From: Heritagella_A intestinalis
Lineage (GTDB): Bacteria; Bacillota; Clostridia; Oscillospirales; Acutalibacteraceae
Direction of reading: 5' to 3'
Assembly (NCBI GenBank): GCA_904418995.1
Contig: CAJFQF010000004.1
Span: forward strand, 62,001 to 126,000
DNA length: 64,000 bases
The position numbers were made by a program, and so were the translations under genes. Below, in pieces: positions 49,023 through 57,285 of the stretch. The first letter of the stretch is position 1, and every line of letters starts with the position of its first letter. Below the pieces are notes generated by a model that saw nothing but the letters and a program-made list of their open reading frames with translations, was not told the origin of the DNA and ran no database searches.

Positions 49023-49904
49023 ATGGGGCTGGGAGACTGGCTGCATAAAAAAGAAGATACACCGGCCGCGGCGCCTGCCGCCCGGAAGAAAACCATGGAG
49101 GAAAAGGCCCGGGCCGTCTATGAGGAGGTTCAGCGGGAAACTCTGTCCCCGGTCATAACCATTTCCCTTTCCGATGGGGATCCGGGGCTTTGTGCCAGCA
49201 AGTTCGGCGGGCTGCCCTATCTCCCTAAGAACGGGGAGCCGCCCAAAAGTGAAAATGGCCGGGTTCTGCGGCTGTTGGCCCAGATAAACGGCAGAGACCT
49301 GCCGGCAAACAGCGGCTGGCCCTGTCCGGGACTCCTGCAGTTTTGGGTGCTGGACGACGACTGCACTGGCCTGGATTTTGACAACCCCATTTCCCAGAAG
49401 GACAGCCGGGTTCTCTATTATGAGGAGGTGGATTCCTCTGTCACGGAAGAGGAGGTCCGGGAGAAATACCACCCCTTTGGGGAGGAGGACAGCTACTTCC
49501 CGGTGCAGGGGGCCTTTTCCCTTTCCTTTGAGGCGGGGCAGGGGGGCATGAGCTCCGGAGATTTCCGCTTTGACCAGCGGTTTACGGCCTGCTGGAACCG
49601 CCGCTATCCCCAGGAGCCTATGGAGCACTGGTTCCACCTGCCGGAGGAGGCCACGGAACCCTTCTTAGGGGAGGATAATGGCTTTGGCCACAAGTGCCTG
49701 GGCTATCCGGGCTTTACCCAGGAGGACCCCCGGTATGAGGGACATTTCCAGAACTACCGGCTGCTATTCCAGATGGACAGCGCCGGTACGGAGGACCAGG
49801 AAATCATGTGGGGAGACGCGGGAATCTGCAACTTCTTTATTGCCCCGGAGGATTTGGAAAACAAGGACTTCCGCCGGGTTTTGTACAACTGGGATTGTTA
49901 TTGA
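49023..49904 (+). CDS. DUF1963/YwqG-family protein inside the ATPase operon
   Basis: 293 residues, soluble. 'ASKFGGLPYLPKNGEPPKSE' region, 'LRLLAQINGRDLP', 'CPGLLQFWVLDDDC', 'GHKCLGYPGFTQEDPR' and C-terminal 'MWGDAGICNFFIAPEDLENKDF' in part are the DUF1963 (YwqG) hallmarks: G-G-x-P near the start and W-G-D-x-G-x-x-x-F-I near the end. The family's biochemical role is unknown to me. AAAGGAGGAG precedes the ATG. It sits 19 bases behind ntpG and 59 before ntpA on the same strand, so it must be co-transcribed with the ATPase, an unusual placement. Confidence 0.88.
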   Translation: MGLGDWLHKKEDTPAAAPAARKKTMEEKARAVYEEVQRETLSPVITISLSDGDPGLCASKFGGLPYLPKNGEPPKSENGRVLRLLAQINGRDLPANSGWPCPGLLQFWVLDDDCTGLDFDNPISQKDSRVLYYEEVDSSVTEEEVREKYHPFGEEDSYFPVQGAFSLSFEAGQGGMSSGDFRFDQRFTACWNRRYPQEPMEHWFHLPEEATEPFLGEDNGFGHKCLGYPGFTQEDPRYEGHFQNYRLLFQMDSAGTEDQEIMWGDAGICNFFIAPEDLENKDFRRVLYNWDCY

Positions 49905-49963
49905 CTGCCCAATCAAAACAGCCGCGCCGGCGGTTGGCGTGGAAGAAAGGAATGGTGGTATCC

Positions 49964-51733
49964 ATGAGCAAAGGGGTTATCCGAAAGGTGGCCGGACCTT
50001 TGGTCATTGCCGAAGGGATGCGGGACGCCAATATGTTTGACGTGGTGCGGGTCAGCAGCCAGCGGCTCATTGGGGAAATTATCGAGATACACGGAGGGGA
50101 CGCCTCCATCCAGGTGTATGAGGAGACCTCCGGCCTGGGGCCCGGGGAGCCGGTGGAATCCACCGGGGAGCCCATGAGCGTGGAGCTGGGCCCGGGACTC
50201 ATCGGCAGCATCTATGACGGCATCCAGCGTCCCTTGGACGCCATTATGCGCATGGCCGGCAACAGCCTCCAGCGGGGAGTGGAGGCCCCCTCTCTGAACC
50301 GGGAAAAGGTCTGGGAGTTTGTCCCCACAGTGCAGGTCGGGGCCAAGGTCACCGGGGGTGACGTGCTGGGCACGGTCCAGGAGACCGAGGTAGTCCTCCA
50401 CAAAATTATGGTTCCGCCGGGGATTGTAGGCACCGTGCAGTCTATTGCCGGGGGCAAATACCGGGTGACGGATACCGTGGCGGTGCTTCAAGGGGCCAAC
50501 GGCGAAGAACTGCCCATTACCCTTTTGCAAAAGTGGCCAGTGCGCCGGGGCCGCCCCTATGGAAAAAAGCTCTCCCCAGACCGCCCTCTTGTCACCGGAC
50601 AGCGGGTCATTGACACCCTGTTCCCCATTGCCAAGGGCGGTGTAGCCGCTGTGCCCGGGCCCTTTGGCAGCGGCAAAACCGTGGTGCAGCACCAGCTTGC
50701 CAAGTGGGCCGATGCGGACATCGTGGTGTATATCGGCTGCGGCGAGCGGGGCAATGAGATGACCGATGTGCTCAATGAATTCCCGGAGCTGGTAGACCCC
50801 CGCACGGGTTATTCCCTGATGAAGCGCACGGTGCTCATCGCCAACACCTCCGATATGCCCGTGGCCGCCCGGGAGGCCTCTATTTACACGGGAATTACCA
50901 TTGCGGAATATTTCCGGGATATGGGCTATTCTGTGGCCCTCATGGCGGATTCCACTTCCCGGTGGGCCGAGGCATTGCGGGAAATGTCCGGCCGTTTGGA
51001 AGAGATGCCCGGCGAGGAGGGCTACCCCGCCTATCTGGGCAGCCGGCTGGCCCAGTTCTATGAGCGGGCGGGCCGGGTCATTGCCCTGGGCAGCGACCAG
51101 CGGGAAGGGGCCCTGTCTGTCATCGGGGCCGTTTCCCCTCCCGGCGGCGACATTTCCGAGCCGGTATCTCAGGCCACCCTGCGGATTGTCAAGGTGTTCT
51201 GGAGTTTGGATTCTTCTCTGGCCTATAAGCGCCACTTCCCAGCGGTGAACTGGCTCACCAGCTACTCCCTCTATGTGGATACTCTGGAACCCTGGTTCAA
51301 CCGCCAGGCCGGGGAGGACTGGATGAAGCTGCGGGCCCGGCTCATGCACCTGTTGCAGGAGGAAGCGGAGCTGGAAGAGATTGTGAAGCTGGTGGGTATG
51401 GACGCCCTGTCCGCCCCAGACCGGCTGAAGCTGGAAGCCGCCCGGTCCATTCGGGAGGATTTCCTCCACCAGGACGCCTTCCACGAGGTGGACACCTACA
51501 CGCCCCTGTCCAAGCAGCGGATGATGATGGCTTTGGTGCTGGGCTTCTACGACCGGTGCGTCCGGGCCTTGGGCCAGGGAGTCTCCATTGACGAGCTGAT
51601 GCGGCTACCCATCCGGGAGCGGATTGGGCGGTTCAAATATATCCGGGACGAGGCGGCAGCGGATGAATTCCGGGGGATTGCCGCAGAGATGGATGCGGAA
51701 ATCACCGCCGCCCGGCAGAAGGAGGGATTCTGA
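49964..51733 (+). CDS. ntpA: V-type ATPase catalytic subunit A
   Basis: 589-residue catalytic subunit that hydrolyses or makes ATP in the V1 head. P-loop 'GPFGSGKTVVQHQLAKW', the A-specific insertion region between the barrel and the P-loop ('NREKVWEFVPTVQVGAKVT'), 'YIGCGERGNEMTDVLNEFP' and 'SVALMADSTSRWAEALREMSG' in part, with the catalytic GERG glutamate. The start at 49964 follows GGTGG at proper distance; an upstream in-frame ATG at 49952 has no spacing to AAAGG. Its stop overlaps the ntpB start by one base. Confidence 0.96.
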   Translation: MSKGVIRKVAGPLVIAEGMRDANMFDVVRVSSQRLIGEIIEIHGGDASIQVYEETSGLGPGEPVESTGEPMSVELGPGLIGSIYDGIQRPLDAIMRMAGNSLQRGVEAPSLNREKVWEFVPTVQVGAKVTGGDVLGTVQETEVVLHKIMVPPGIVGTVQSIAGGKYRVTDTVAVLQGANGEELPITLLQKWPVRRGRPYGKKLSPDRPLVTGQRVIDTLFPIAKGGVAAVPGPFGSGKTVVQHQLAKWADADIVVYIGCGERGNEMTDVLNEFPELVDPRTGYSLMKRTVLIANTSDMPVAAREASIYTGITIAEYFRDMGYSVALMADSTSRWAEALREMSGRLEEMPGEEGYPAYLGSRLAQFYERAGRVIALGSDQREGALSVIGAVSPPGGDISEPVSQATLRIVKVFWSLDSSLAYKRHFPAVNWLTSYSLYVDTLEPWFNRQAGEDWMKLRARLMHLLQEEAELEEIVKLVGMDALSAPDRLKLEAARSIREDFLHQDAFHEVDTYTPLSKQRMMMALVLGFYDRCVRALGQGVSIDELMRLPIRERIGRFKYIRDEAAADEFRGIAAEMDAEITAARQKEGF

Positions 51734-53112
51734 TGCCAAAAGAATACCGAACCATTCAGGAAGTGGCCGGCCCCCTGATGCTGGTCCGCGGGGTGGAAGG
51801 GGTCACCTATAACGAGCTGGGGGAAATCGAGCTGCAAAACGGTGAGCGCCGCCGGTGCAAGGTGCTGGAAATCGATGGGGGCAATGCTCTGGTACAGCTC
51901 TTTGAAAACGCCGCAGGCATTAACCTGAGCAACAGTCGGGTGCGGTTTTTGGGCCGTACCATGGAGCTGGGGGTCTCAGAGGATATGCTGGGCCGGGTCT
52001 TTGACGGCCTGGGCCAGCCCATTGACGGCGGCCCGGCCCTGCTCCCGGAAAAGCGGGAGGACGTCAATGGCCTGCCCATGAACCCCGCTGCCCGGAACTA
52101 TCCCCAGGAGTTTATCCAGACGGGGATTTCCGCTATAGACGGCCTGAACACCCTGGTACGGGGCCAGAAGCTGCCGATTTTCTCCGCCAGCGGTCTGCCT
52201 CACGCCAACCTGGCCGCCCAGATTGCCCGGCAGGCCCGGGTGCGGGGCACCAAGGAGCCCTTTGCCGTGGTGTTTGCCGCCATGGGCATCACCTTTGAAG
52301 AATCCAATTTCTTTATCGAGGATTTTCAGCGCACTGGGGCCATTGACCGCACGGTACTGTTCATCAATCTGGCCAACGACCCGGCCATTGAGCGCATCGC
52401 CACCCCCAAAGTGGCCCTGACTGCCGCCGAATACTTGGCCTTTGAAAAGGATATGCACGTGCTGGTCATCCTCACGGACATCACCAACTACGCCGACGCC
52501 CTTCGGGAGGTCTCCGCCGCCCGGAAGGAAGTGCCCGGCCGCCGGGGCTATCCCGGTTATATGTACACGGATTTGGCCTCCATTTACGAGCGGGCCGGCC
52601 GGCAGAAGGGGAAAAAGGGGAGCATCACCCTGATTCCCATCCTCACCATGCCCGAGGACGATAAGACCCACCCCATTCCCGATTTGACGGGCTATATCAC
52701 CGAGGGGCAGATTATCCTGAGCCGGGAGCTGTACCGCAAGGGCATTGCCCCGCCCATTGATGTGCTGCCCTCCCTGTCCCGCCTGAAGGATAAGGGCATT
52801 GGCCAGGGCAAGACCCGGGCGGACCACGCCAACACCATGAACCAGCTGTTTGCCGCCTATGCCCGGGGCAAGGACGCCAAGGAGCTGATGGTGATTTTGG
52901 GCGAAGCGGCCCTGACGGACATCGACAAGCTCTATGCCAAGTTCGCCGACGAGTTTGAAAAGGAGTATGTGTCCCAGGGATATACCACCAACCGGGATAT
53001 TGAAGAGACCCTGTCCATTGGATGGAAGCTCCTGTCCATTCTGCCCCGCAGCGAGCTCAAGCGTATTAAGGATGAATTTCTCGACCAGTATTACAGCGGG
53101 GAAAGCCGCTGA
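51733..53112 (+). CDS. ntpB: V-type ATPase subunit B
   Basis: 459-residue non-catalytic nucleotide-site subunit. 'RTIQEVAGPLMLVRGVEGV', 'GRVFDGLGQPIDGGP', 'IQTGISAIDGLNTLVRGQKLP', degenerate P-loop 'FSASGLPHANLAAQIARQA', 'YPGYMYTDLASIYERAGR' and 'PSLSRLKDKGIGQGKTR'. The lack of a GKT in the P-loop position is normal for B. Start overlaps ntpA stop (TGATG). Confidence 0.96.
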   Translation: MPKEYRTIQEVAGPLMLVRGVEGVTYNELGEIELQNGERRRCKVLEIDGGNALVQLFENAAGINLSNSRVRFLGRTMELGVSEDMLGRVFDGLGQPIDGGPALLPEKREDVNGLPMNPAARNYPQEFIQTGISAIDGLNTLVRGQKLPIFSASGLPHANLAAQIARQARVRGTKEPFAVVFAAMGITFEESNFFIEDFQRTGAIDRTVLFINLANDPAIERIATPKVALTAAEYLAFEKDMHVLVILTDITNYADALREVSAARKEVPGRRGYPGYMYTDLASIYERAGRQKGKKGSITLIPILTMPEDDKTHPIPDLTGYITEGQIILSRELYRKGIAPPIDVLPSLSRLKDKGIGQGKTRADHANTMNQLFAAYARGKDAKELMVILGEAALTDIDKLYAKFADEFEKEYVSQGYTTNRDIEETLSIGWKLLSILPRSELKRIKDEFLDQYYSGESR

Positions 53113-53130
53113 GAAAAGAGGTGACGGCTT

Positions 53131-53784
53131 TTGGCCACCCAGCATGTAAACCCCACCCGCATGGAGCTGACCCGGCTGAAGAAAAAGCTGGTCACCGCCA
53201 TCCGGGGCCACAAGCTCCTGAAGGATAAACGGGATGAGCTAATGCGCCAGTTTTTGGAGTTGGTGCGGGAAAACCAGGCCCTGCGGCAAAAGGTAGAGGC
53301 CGCAGTGGAGGCCTCCAACCGGCGGTTTATGCTGGCCCGGGCCGCCATGCAGGAAGAAGCCCTGAACACAGCCCTGCTGGCCCCCAAGCAGGAGGTATAT
53401 CTGGAGTGCGGCACCCGGAACGTCATGAGCGTGGAAATTCCTCAATTTACCTGCAAGACCCGCACGCCCAACGAAGGGGACATCTTCTCCTATGGCTTCG
53501 CCTTCACTTCCGGAGAGCTGGACGAGGCGGTAGAGGCCCTTTCCGGGGTGCTGCCGGAACTGCTCCGGCTGGCGGAGACAGAGAAATCCTGCCAGCTCAT
53601 GGCGGCGGAAATTGAGAAAACCCGGCGCCGGGTCAACGCCTTAGAGCATGTGATGATTCCGCAGCTGCAAGAGAATATCCGCTACATCACCATGAAGCTG
53701 GATGAAAACGAGCGCAGCACCCAAATCCGCCTGATGAAGGTCAAGGACATGATGCTCAAAGAGGCCCATGGTTACGGAAAATAA
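53131..53784 (+). CDS. ntpD: V-type ATPase subunit D (rotor shaft)
   Basis: 217 residues forming the long antiparallel coiled-coil rotor shaft. N terminus 'VNPTRMELTRLKKKLVTAI', 'GHKLLKDKRDELMRQFLELV', C-terminal 'RRVNALEHVMIPQLQENIRYI' and 'ENERSTQIRLMKVKDMM', all family hallmarks. A TTG start at 53131 is used: AGAGGTGA lies just upstream and the resulting N terminus aligns with relatives; the next ATG (53161) would remove conserved residues. Last gene of the operon. Confidence 0.94.
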   Translation: MATQHVNPTRMELTRLKKKLVTAIRGHKLLKDKRDELMRQFLELVRENQALRQKVEAAVEASNRRFMLARAAMQEEALNTALLAPKQEVYLECGTRNVMSVEIPQFTCKTRTPNEGDIFSYGFAFTSGELDEAVEALSGVLPELLRLAETEKSCQLMAAEIEKTRRRVNALEHVMIPQLQENIRYITMKLDENERSTQIRLMKVKDMMLKEAHGYGK

Positions 53785-53788
53785 CAAA

Positions 53789-53813
53789 ACAGGGCCCCTG
53801 CAAAAGGCCCTGT
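53789..53813. terminator. Hairpin after the ATPase operon
   Basis: ACAGGGCC (53789-53796) with GGCCCTGT (53806-53813). No T-run on the plus strand, so a weak or factor-assisted end of the operon transcript. Confidence 0.45.
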
Positions 53814-53841
53814 GTAGTGGAAAGAAAATTTGTGGAAAGAC

Positions 53842-53870
53842 TTGACTTTTTTTCGTTTGGAACGTATCAT
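53842..53870 (+). promoter_or_regulatory. Promoter of tRNA-Ser
   Basis: TTGACT (53842-53847), 17-base spacer, TATCAT (53865-53870), 50 bases before the tRNA. Confidence 0.75.
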
Positions 53871-53920
53871 TAATATGTTATGGCTTTCCCTGTCCCACTT
53901 TGGGAGAGGGGAGCTTTCCT

Positions 53921-54008
53921 GGAGAGTTGTCCGAGTGGTCGAAGGTGCAGCACTCGAAATGCTGTGTCCTGAAAAGGACCCAGGGTTCGAATCCCTGACT
54001 CTCCGCCA
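53921..54008 (+). tRNA. tRNA-Ser (anticodon CGA)
   Basis: 88-nt class II tRNA with encoded CCA. Acceptor GGAGAGT pairs with ACTCTCC; anticodon stem CAGCA/TGCTG with loop CTCGAAA, anticodon CGA at 53955-53957; long variable arm (GTCCTGAAAAGGAC); T-loop GGTTCGAATCC. Reads UCG. Confidence 0.97.
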
Positions 54009-54032
54009 CCAGGCCGCGCCTGGACGCAGGTT

Positions 54033-54062
54033 GCGCACCCCACATCGTGGGGTGCGCTTTGT
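54033..54062 (+). terminator. Terminator after tRNA-Ser
   Basis: GCGCACCCCAC (54033-54043) with GTGGGGTGCGC (54047-54057), 3-base loop, then TTTGTT. Confidence 0.85.
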
Positions 54063-54092
54063 TATACGCATATTTGAAAGATGGGTTTAAAA

Positions 54093-54806
54093 ATGAATGA
54101 AAAAGAGTTTTTAGCTTACATGCCAAGTGGTGAAAAAATCACCTGCGCAGAGCAGTTTATTGATTTTTACAGCGAGGTTTATTCCTACGATCTCGCAACT
54201 AGAGATTTGAAATTGGAAGAAAGAATAGAGGAAATTCTGAAAAGTGACACATGGGAAAGGAAAGACATTATCGATATTCTTCGGTGGAAGGTGGGTGCAA
54301 CTTCTTTTGACTACGACACAGAAAATGTGATTTACCGCTGGGGGACGATAGAAGCTCATGATTTGAACGATTTGATTTTTGGAGAAAATATTTCTTGCGC
54401 TCAAAAGAAAATTTCTGCTTCTCCCAAAGATCTGCTTGAAGCGTACGTCAGTACCAGTGGTATTGGGCCGGTCTATGCGATAATGCTCCTTTATTTCCAG
54501 TCCCAGGGTGCCTACCCTATTTATGACAAATATGCTCATATTGCTGTTAGTAATCTTTTGAACCCTCAAGATTTTTGGTCCGAGAAATCCTTAATGAAAG
54601 ATCAGGAGCTTAACAAACAATTCCACAGTGGATCGACGAAGATCGATATCGTGTGGAAGGATTACATAGAGAACTTTGTAGAACCTTTAAAGAACATTTT
54701 TGATTACGAGGCCGTCTACAAAAAAGACCGAAAGCTTGACCGTGCTTTGTGGACTTATGGGCATCTCTTCAATGATACCGAATCGAACAGAAAACGTATG
54801 AAATAA
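54093..54806 (+). CDS. AT-rich orphan gene with a helix-hairpin-helix-like segment
   Basis: 237 residues (241 if an in-frame ATG at 54081 is used; neither has a strong ribosome site, GATGGG favours 54093). The middle reads 'LLEAYVSTSGIGPVYAIMLLYF' followed by 'YPIYDKYAHIAVSNLL', which recalls the HhH hairpin (G-I-G) and following P-I-x-D motif of DNA glycosylase-like proteins; catalytic residues cannot be assigned. Base composition is clearly more AT-rich than all neighbours, and codon use (AAA, GAT, ATT, TTT) differs, suggesting recent acquisition. It is alone between two tRNA genes. Function unknown; a DNA-binding or repair-like role is only a guess from the segment. Confidence 0.7.
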   Translation: MNEKEFLAYMPSGEKITCAEQFIDFYSEVYSYDLATRDLKLEERIEEILKSDTWERKDIIDILRWKVGATSFDYDTENVIYRWGTIEAHDLNDLIFGENISCAQKKISASPKDLLEAYVSTSGIGPVYAIMLLYFQSQGAYPIYDKYAHIAVSNLLNPQDFWSEKSLMKDQELNKQFHSGSTKIDIVWKDYIENFVEPLKNIFDYEAVYKKDRKLDRALWTYGHLFNDTESNRKRMK

Positions 54807-54940
54807 TAAGCCCTTTTTATCAACCAAAGTTTTCTATCGTGCTCTGTTTTCGTCGAATCCCTTCTGTGGCAGTAGCTAATAGGAGGGATGCGTTTCCATT
54901 TTAGAGCGAAAGTGTAGTTTGGAATGAAACGAGCAAAACA

Positions 54941-54968
54941 AAAAGCCGGTACAAATGTACCGGCTTTT
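54941..54968 (-). terminator. Terminator of tRNA-Val
   Basis: AAAAGCCGGTAC (54941-54952) with GTACCGGCTTTT (54957-54968), 4-base loop; T-tail on the minus strand. Symmetric, so also usable by the plus-strand orphan gene. Confidence 0.9.
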
Positions 54969-54975
54969 CTCACAG

Positions 54976-55051
54976 TGGTGGACGTTAACAGACTTGAACT
55001 GCTGACCCTTCGCACGTCAAGCGAATGCTCTACCAGCTGAGCTAAACGTCC
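54976..55051 (-). tRNA. tRNA-Val (anticodon GAC)
   Basis: 76 nt with encoded CCA on the minus strand. Acceptor GGACGTT pairs with AACGTCC; D arm GCTC...GAGC; anticodon stem TTCGC/GCGAA with loop TTGACGT, anticodon GAC; T-loop GTTCAAGTC. Confidence 0.96.
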
Positions 55052-55070
55052 ATGCATCGACTGCTCAACT

Positions 55071-55099
55071 ATTATACCTGAAAGGAAAGAAAAAATCAA
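55071..55099 (-). promoter_or_regulatory. Promoter of tRNA-Val
   Basis: Minus strand TTGATT (55094-55099), 17-base spacer, TATAAT (55071-55076). Confidence 0.75.
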
Positions 55100-55128
55100 G
55101 TGCTTTTTTAAATTTTTCAGAAGACTCC

Positions 55129-55157
55129 TTGTAGATTTTACAAAGGCTGTTTATAAT
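55129..55157 (+). promoter_or_regulatory. Promoter of the acyltransferase gene
   Basis: TTGTAG (55129-55134), 17-base spacer, TATAAT (55152-55157). Confidence 0.65.
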
Positions 55158-55259
55158 CCTATTGGAAAACAGAGTCGGCAGGATGCAAGTTTCCGGATTT
55201 ATATGAATTGCAGGAGCCGCCATGGAAAAAACGAAAAAGGATTGAGAAAGAGGAGATTT

Positions 55260-56303
55260 ATGAAACAATCGGTTGCAAGCTGTGAACGCAGCGCCAAATG
55301 GGACAATGTAAAATTTATGTTGATCGTACTGGTAGTCATAGGGCATTTCCTTTCCGGATGGGCGGGAAGCAGCCCCACCGCCAATAAAATCTTCCTGTGG
55401 ATTTATACCTTCCATATGCCCTTGTTTTTGTTTGTAGCGGGACTGTTTTCCAAATCCTCCATTAACCGGGGGCGTTTGCGGGGAGAAAAGGTCTTTCTTT
55501 ATCTCTTTTTGTATGTGATATTGGCCGCTTTCACGTATCTGCTCAAACTCTTCTATGGCAGGAAGGCGGAACCGGAGTTTTTAGGGACCTATCACGTCCA
55601 GTGGTATATGTTTGTCATGGCGGCATTTCTGGTGCTCATGTATGGGCTGCGCCATCGATCCATGGGAATGGTACTTTTCTTCGGGATAGTGCTATCCTGC
55701 TTTGCAGGCTACGAGACGGCGATCGGGAATGGGCTCTGTTTATCCAAAATGATTTCGTTCTTTCCCTTTTTCGCCGCAGGCTATTACATAGACCCCCAGA
55801 AGCTCCAGGCCCGTCTCCAAAGAAGGGCCGTGAAGGGGATAGCAGTTGCTATTTTGGTGGGGTTTACCCTGTTTATATGGTTCCAAACCTCCTGGTATGA
55901 ACGCCACTTCCAGCCCCTGCTGGTACTCTCCACCCCGGGCGTATACCGGAAGCTCCCCTGGCCGGAGGCTGGGGCCCTGTATCGCCTGGTCTGGTATGCC
56001 CTGGTATCACTGGTATCTTTGGCGCTTCTCGCCCTGGTTCCCAGCCGGAAGCTCCCGGTTTCAAAAATCGGGCAGCGGACCCTTTCTATTTACTTTTGGC
56101 ACGTTCCCTTGCAGATGATTTTTACCCAGTCGGGCTTGGCGGCCTTTTTGCAGAAATCCGTCCCGGTTCCCCATACCTTGCTCTTGCTGGGGATTTCCGT
56201 GGCTCTGACCTTTTTTCTATCGCTTCCTATTTTTTCAAAACCCTTTACCTGGCTGATGAGCCGCCCACAGAGGGAAATCCCAGGAGAAAAAAGTGCGGGA
56301 TAG
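55260..56303 (+). CDS. Acyltransferase-3 family membrane protein
   Basis: 347 residues with about ten membrane helices. The opening 'RSAKWDNVKFMLIVLVVIGHFL' has the family's first helix with the catalytic-type His, followed by 'IYTFHMPLFLFVAGLFSK' (the F-x-M-P-L-F-F-x-x-S/A-G motif). C-terminal 'QRTLSIYFWHVPLQMIF' is the usual last conserved helix. Such proteins O-acylate cell-surface polysaccharides or lipids, or are fucose 4-O-acetylase-like. Start at 55260 follows AGAGGAG. Own promoter; the patatin-like gene follows 78 bases later and may be co-transcribed, which would suit lipid or surface-acyl metabolism. Confidence 0.9.
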   Translation: MKQSVASCERSAKWDNVKFMLIVLVVIGHFLSGWAGSSPTANKIFLWIYTFHMPLFLFVAGLFSKSSINRGRLRGEKVFLYLFLYVILAAFTYLLKLFYGRKAEPEFLGTYHVQWYMFVMAAFLVLMYGLRHRSMGMVLFFGIVLSCFAGYETAIGNGLCLSKMISFFPFFAAGYYIDPQKLQARLQRRAVKGIAVAILVGFTLFIWFQTSWYERHFQPLLVLSTPGVYRKLPWPEAGALYRLVWYALVSLVSLALLALVPSRKLPVSKIGQRTLSIYFWHVPLQMIFTQSGLAAFLQKSVPVPHTLLLLGISVALTFFLSLPIFSKPFTWLMSRPQREIPGEKSAG

Positions 56304-56381
56304 GCGCTGCTGGTGCTTGCGTCTTGGCTCAAAATTCCGTATACTGGACAGAGCAAAACCCTTTGAGAGGAGTGGATCGCC

Positions 56382-57233
56382 ATGTCTTGCGGGCTGGTAT
56401 TGGAGGGCGGCGGCGTCCGGGGCGCGTATACCGCCGGGGTGCTGGATGTCCTGGCCCGGGAAAACCTCCATTTTTCCACCGTATACGCGATTTCCGCCGG
56501 AGCCTGCAACGCCCTGAGTTTTCTTTCCGGCCAGATTGGCCGCAACCGGGAAATCTTTGCCCAATATCTCCCGGATAAACGCTATGTCAGCGCGGGAAAC
56601 CTGCTGCGCTGCGGCTCTATGTTCGGGTTTGATTTTATCTTTGGCCCCCTGTTCCACGAGCTGCTGCCCTTTGACTATGAGGCCTTTTTCCAAAATCCCA
56701 CAGACCTGCAGGCCGGGGCTACGGATTTGGCCACCGGCAAAGCGGTGTTTTTCAGCAAGAAAGAGCTGGGGCCAGGCATGGAGGCTGTCCAGGCTTCTTC
56801 TGCCCAGCCCTTTTTGGCCCACCCTATCCGCTATGGCGGGAGGCGCTTGCTGGACGGCAGCGTGGCCCAGGCCATCCCCCTGCGGCGGGCAGAGGAGGAT
56901 GGCAGCCTGCGGAACCTGGTGGTCCTCACCCGGGACGACAGCTACCGGAAGCCGGAAAAGCCCGAGTATCCCCGGGCCGTCATCCGCGCCCGGTATTGGC
57001 GCTACCCGGACTTTGCCCAGGCCCTCTGCCGCCGAGGCCAGGTCTACAACCAGCTGCGCCGGGAATGTCTAGAAAGGGAAGGGGCGGGAAGAGCCATTGT
57101 CATCCGTCCCAGCCGGCCCATTACCGTCAGTGCCTTCTGCCGGGACCCCAGCCAGCTTATGGAGCTCTACGCCATGGGAGAGCAGGACACCGCCGCCCGG
57201 CTGGCAGAAATCAAGGAATTTGTCACTTTGTAA
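56382..57233 (+). CDS. Patatin-like phospholipase
   Basis: 283-residue cytoplasmic lipid acyl hydrolase of the patatin/RssA-like type. Oxyanion glycines 'LEGGGVRGAYTAGVLDVL' (G9-G-G-V-R-G14), nucleophile S38 in 'YAISAGACNAL', and catalytic Asp in 'LLDGSVAQAIPL'. The first Gly of the G-x-S-x-G elbow is Ala36, a variation seen in this subgroup as I recall. C-terminal 'VIRPSRPITVSAFCRDPSQL' matches bacterial YlbK/RssA relatives of ~280 residues. Start follows GAGAGGAG. A strong terminator follows. Confidence 0.92.
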   Translation: MSCGLVLEGGGVRGAYTAGVLDVLARENLHFSTVYAISAGACNALSFLSGQIGRNREIFAQYLPDKRYVSAGNLLRCGSMFGFDFIFGPLFHELLPFDYEAFFQNPTDLQAGATDLATGKAVFFSKKELGPGMEAVQASSAQPFLAHPIRYGGRRLLDGSVAQAIPLRRAEEDGSLRNLVVLTRDDSYRKPEKPEYPRAVIRARYWRYPDFAQALCRRGQVYNQLRRECLEREGAGRAIVIRPSRPITVSAFCRDPSQLMELYAMGEQDTAARLAEIKEFVTL

Positions 57234-57240
57234 GAATAGA

Positions 57241-57285
57241 AAGCAGCGGGCTTCTCCCGGAAAAGAGAAGGCCCGCTGCTTTTTA
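57241..57285. terminator. Terminator between the patatin-like and CLC genes
   Basis: AAGCAGCGGGC-TTCTC pairs with GAGAA-GGCCCGCTGCTT (57241-57281), followed by T; it touches the stop codon of the converging CLC gene and serves both directions. Confidence 0.85.

Noticed and set aside
54830..54870. Possible attachment-site copy of the tRNA-Ser 3' end (TCGAATCCCT)
   Set aside because: Only ten bases match and the following bases differ from the tRNA end; too short to call an att site, and no integrase is present.
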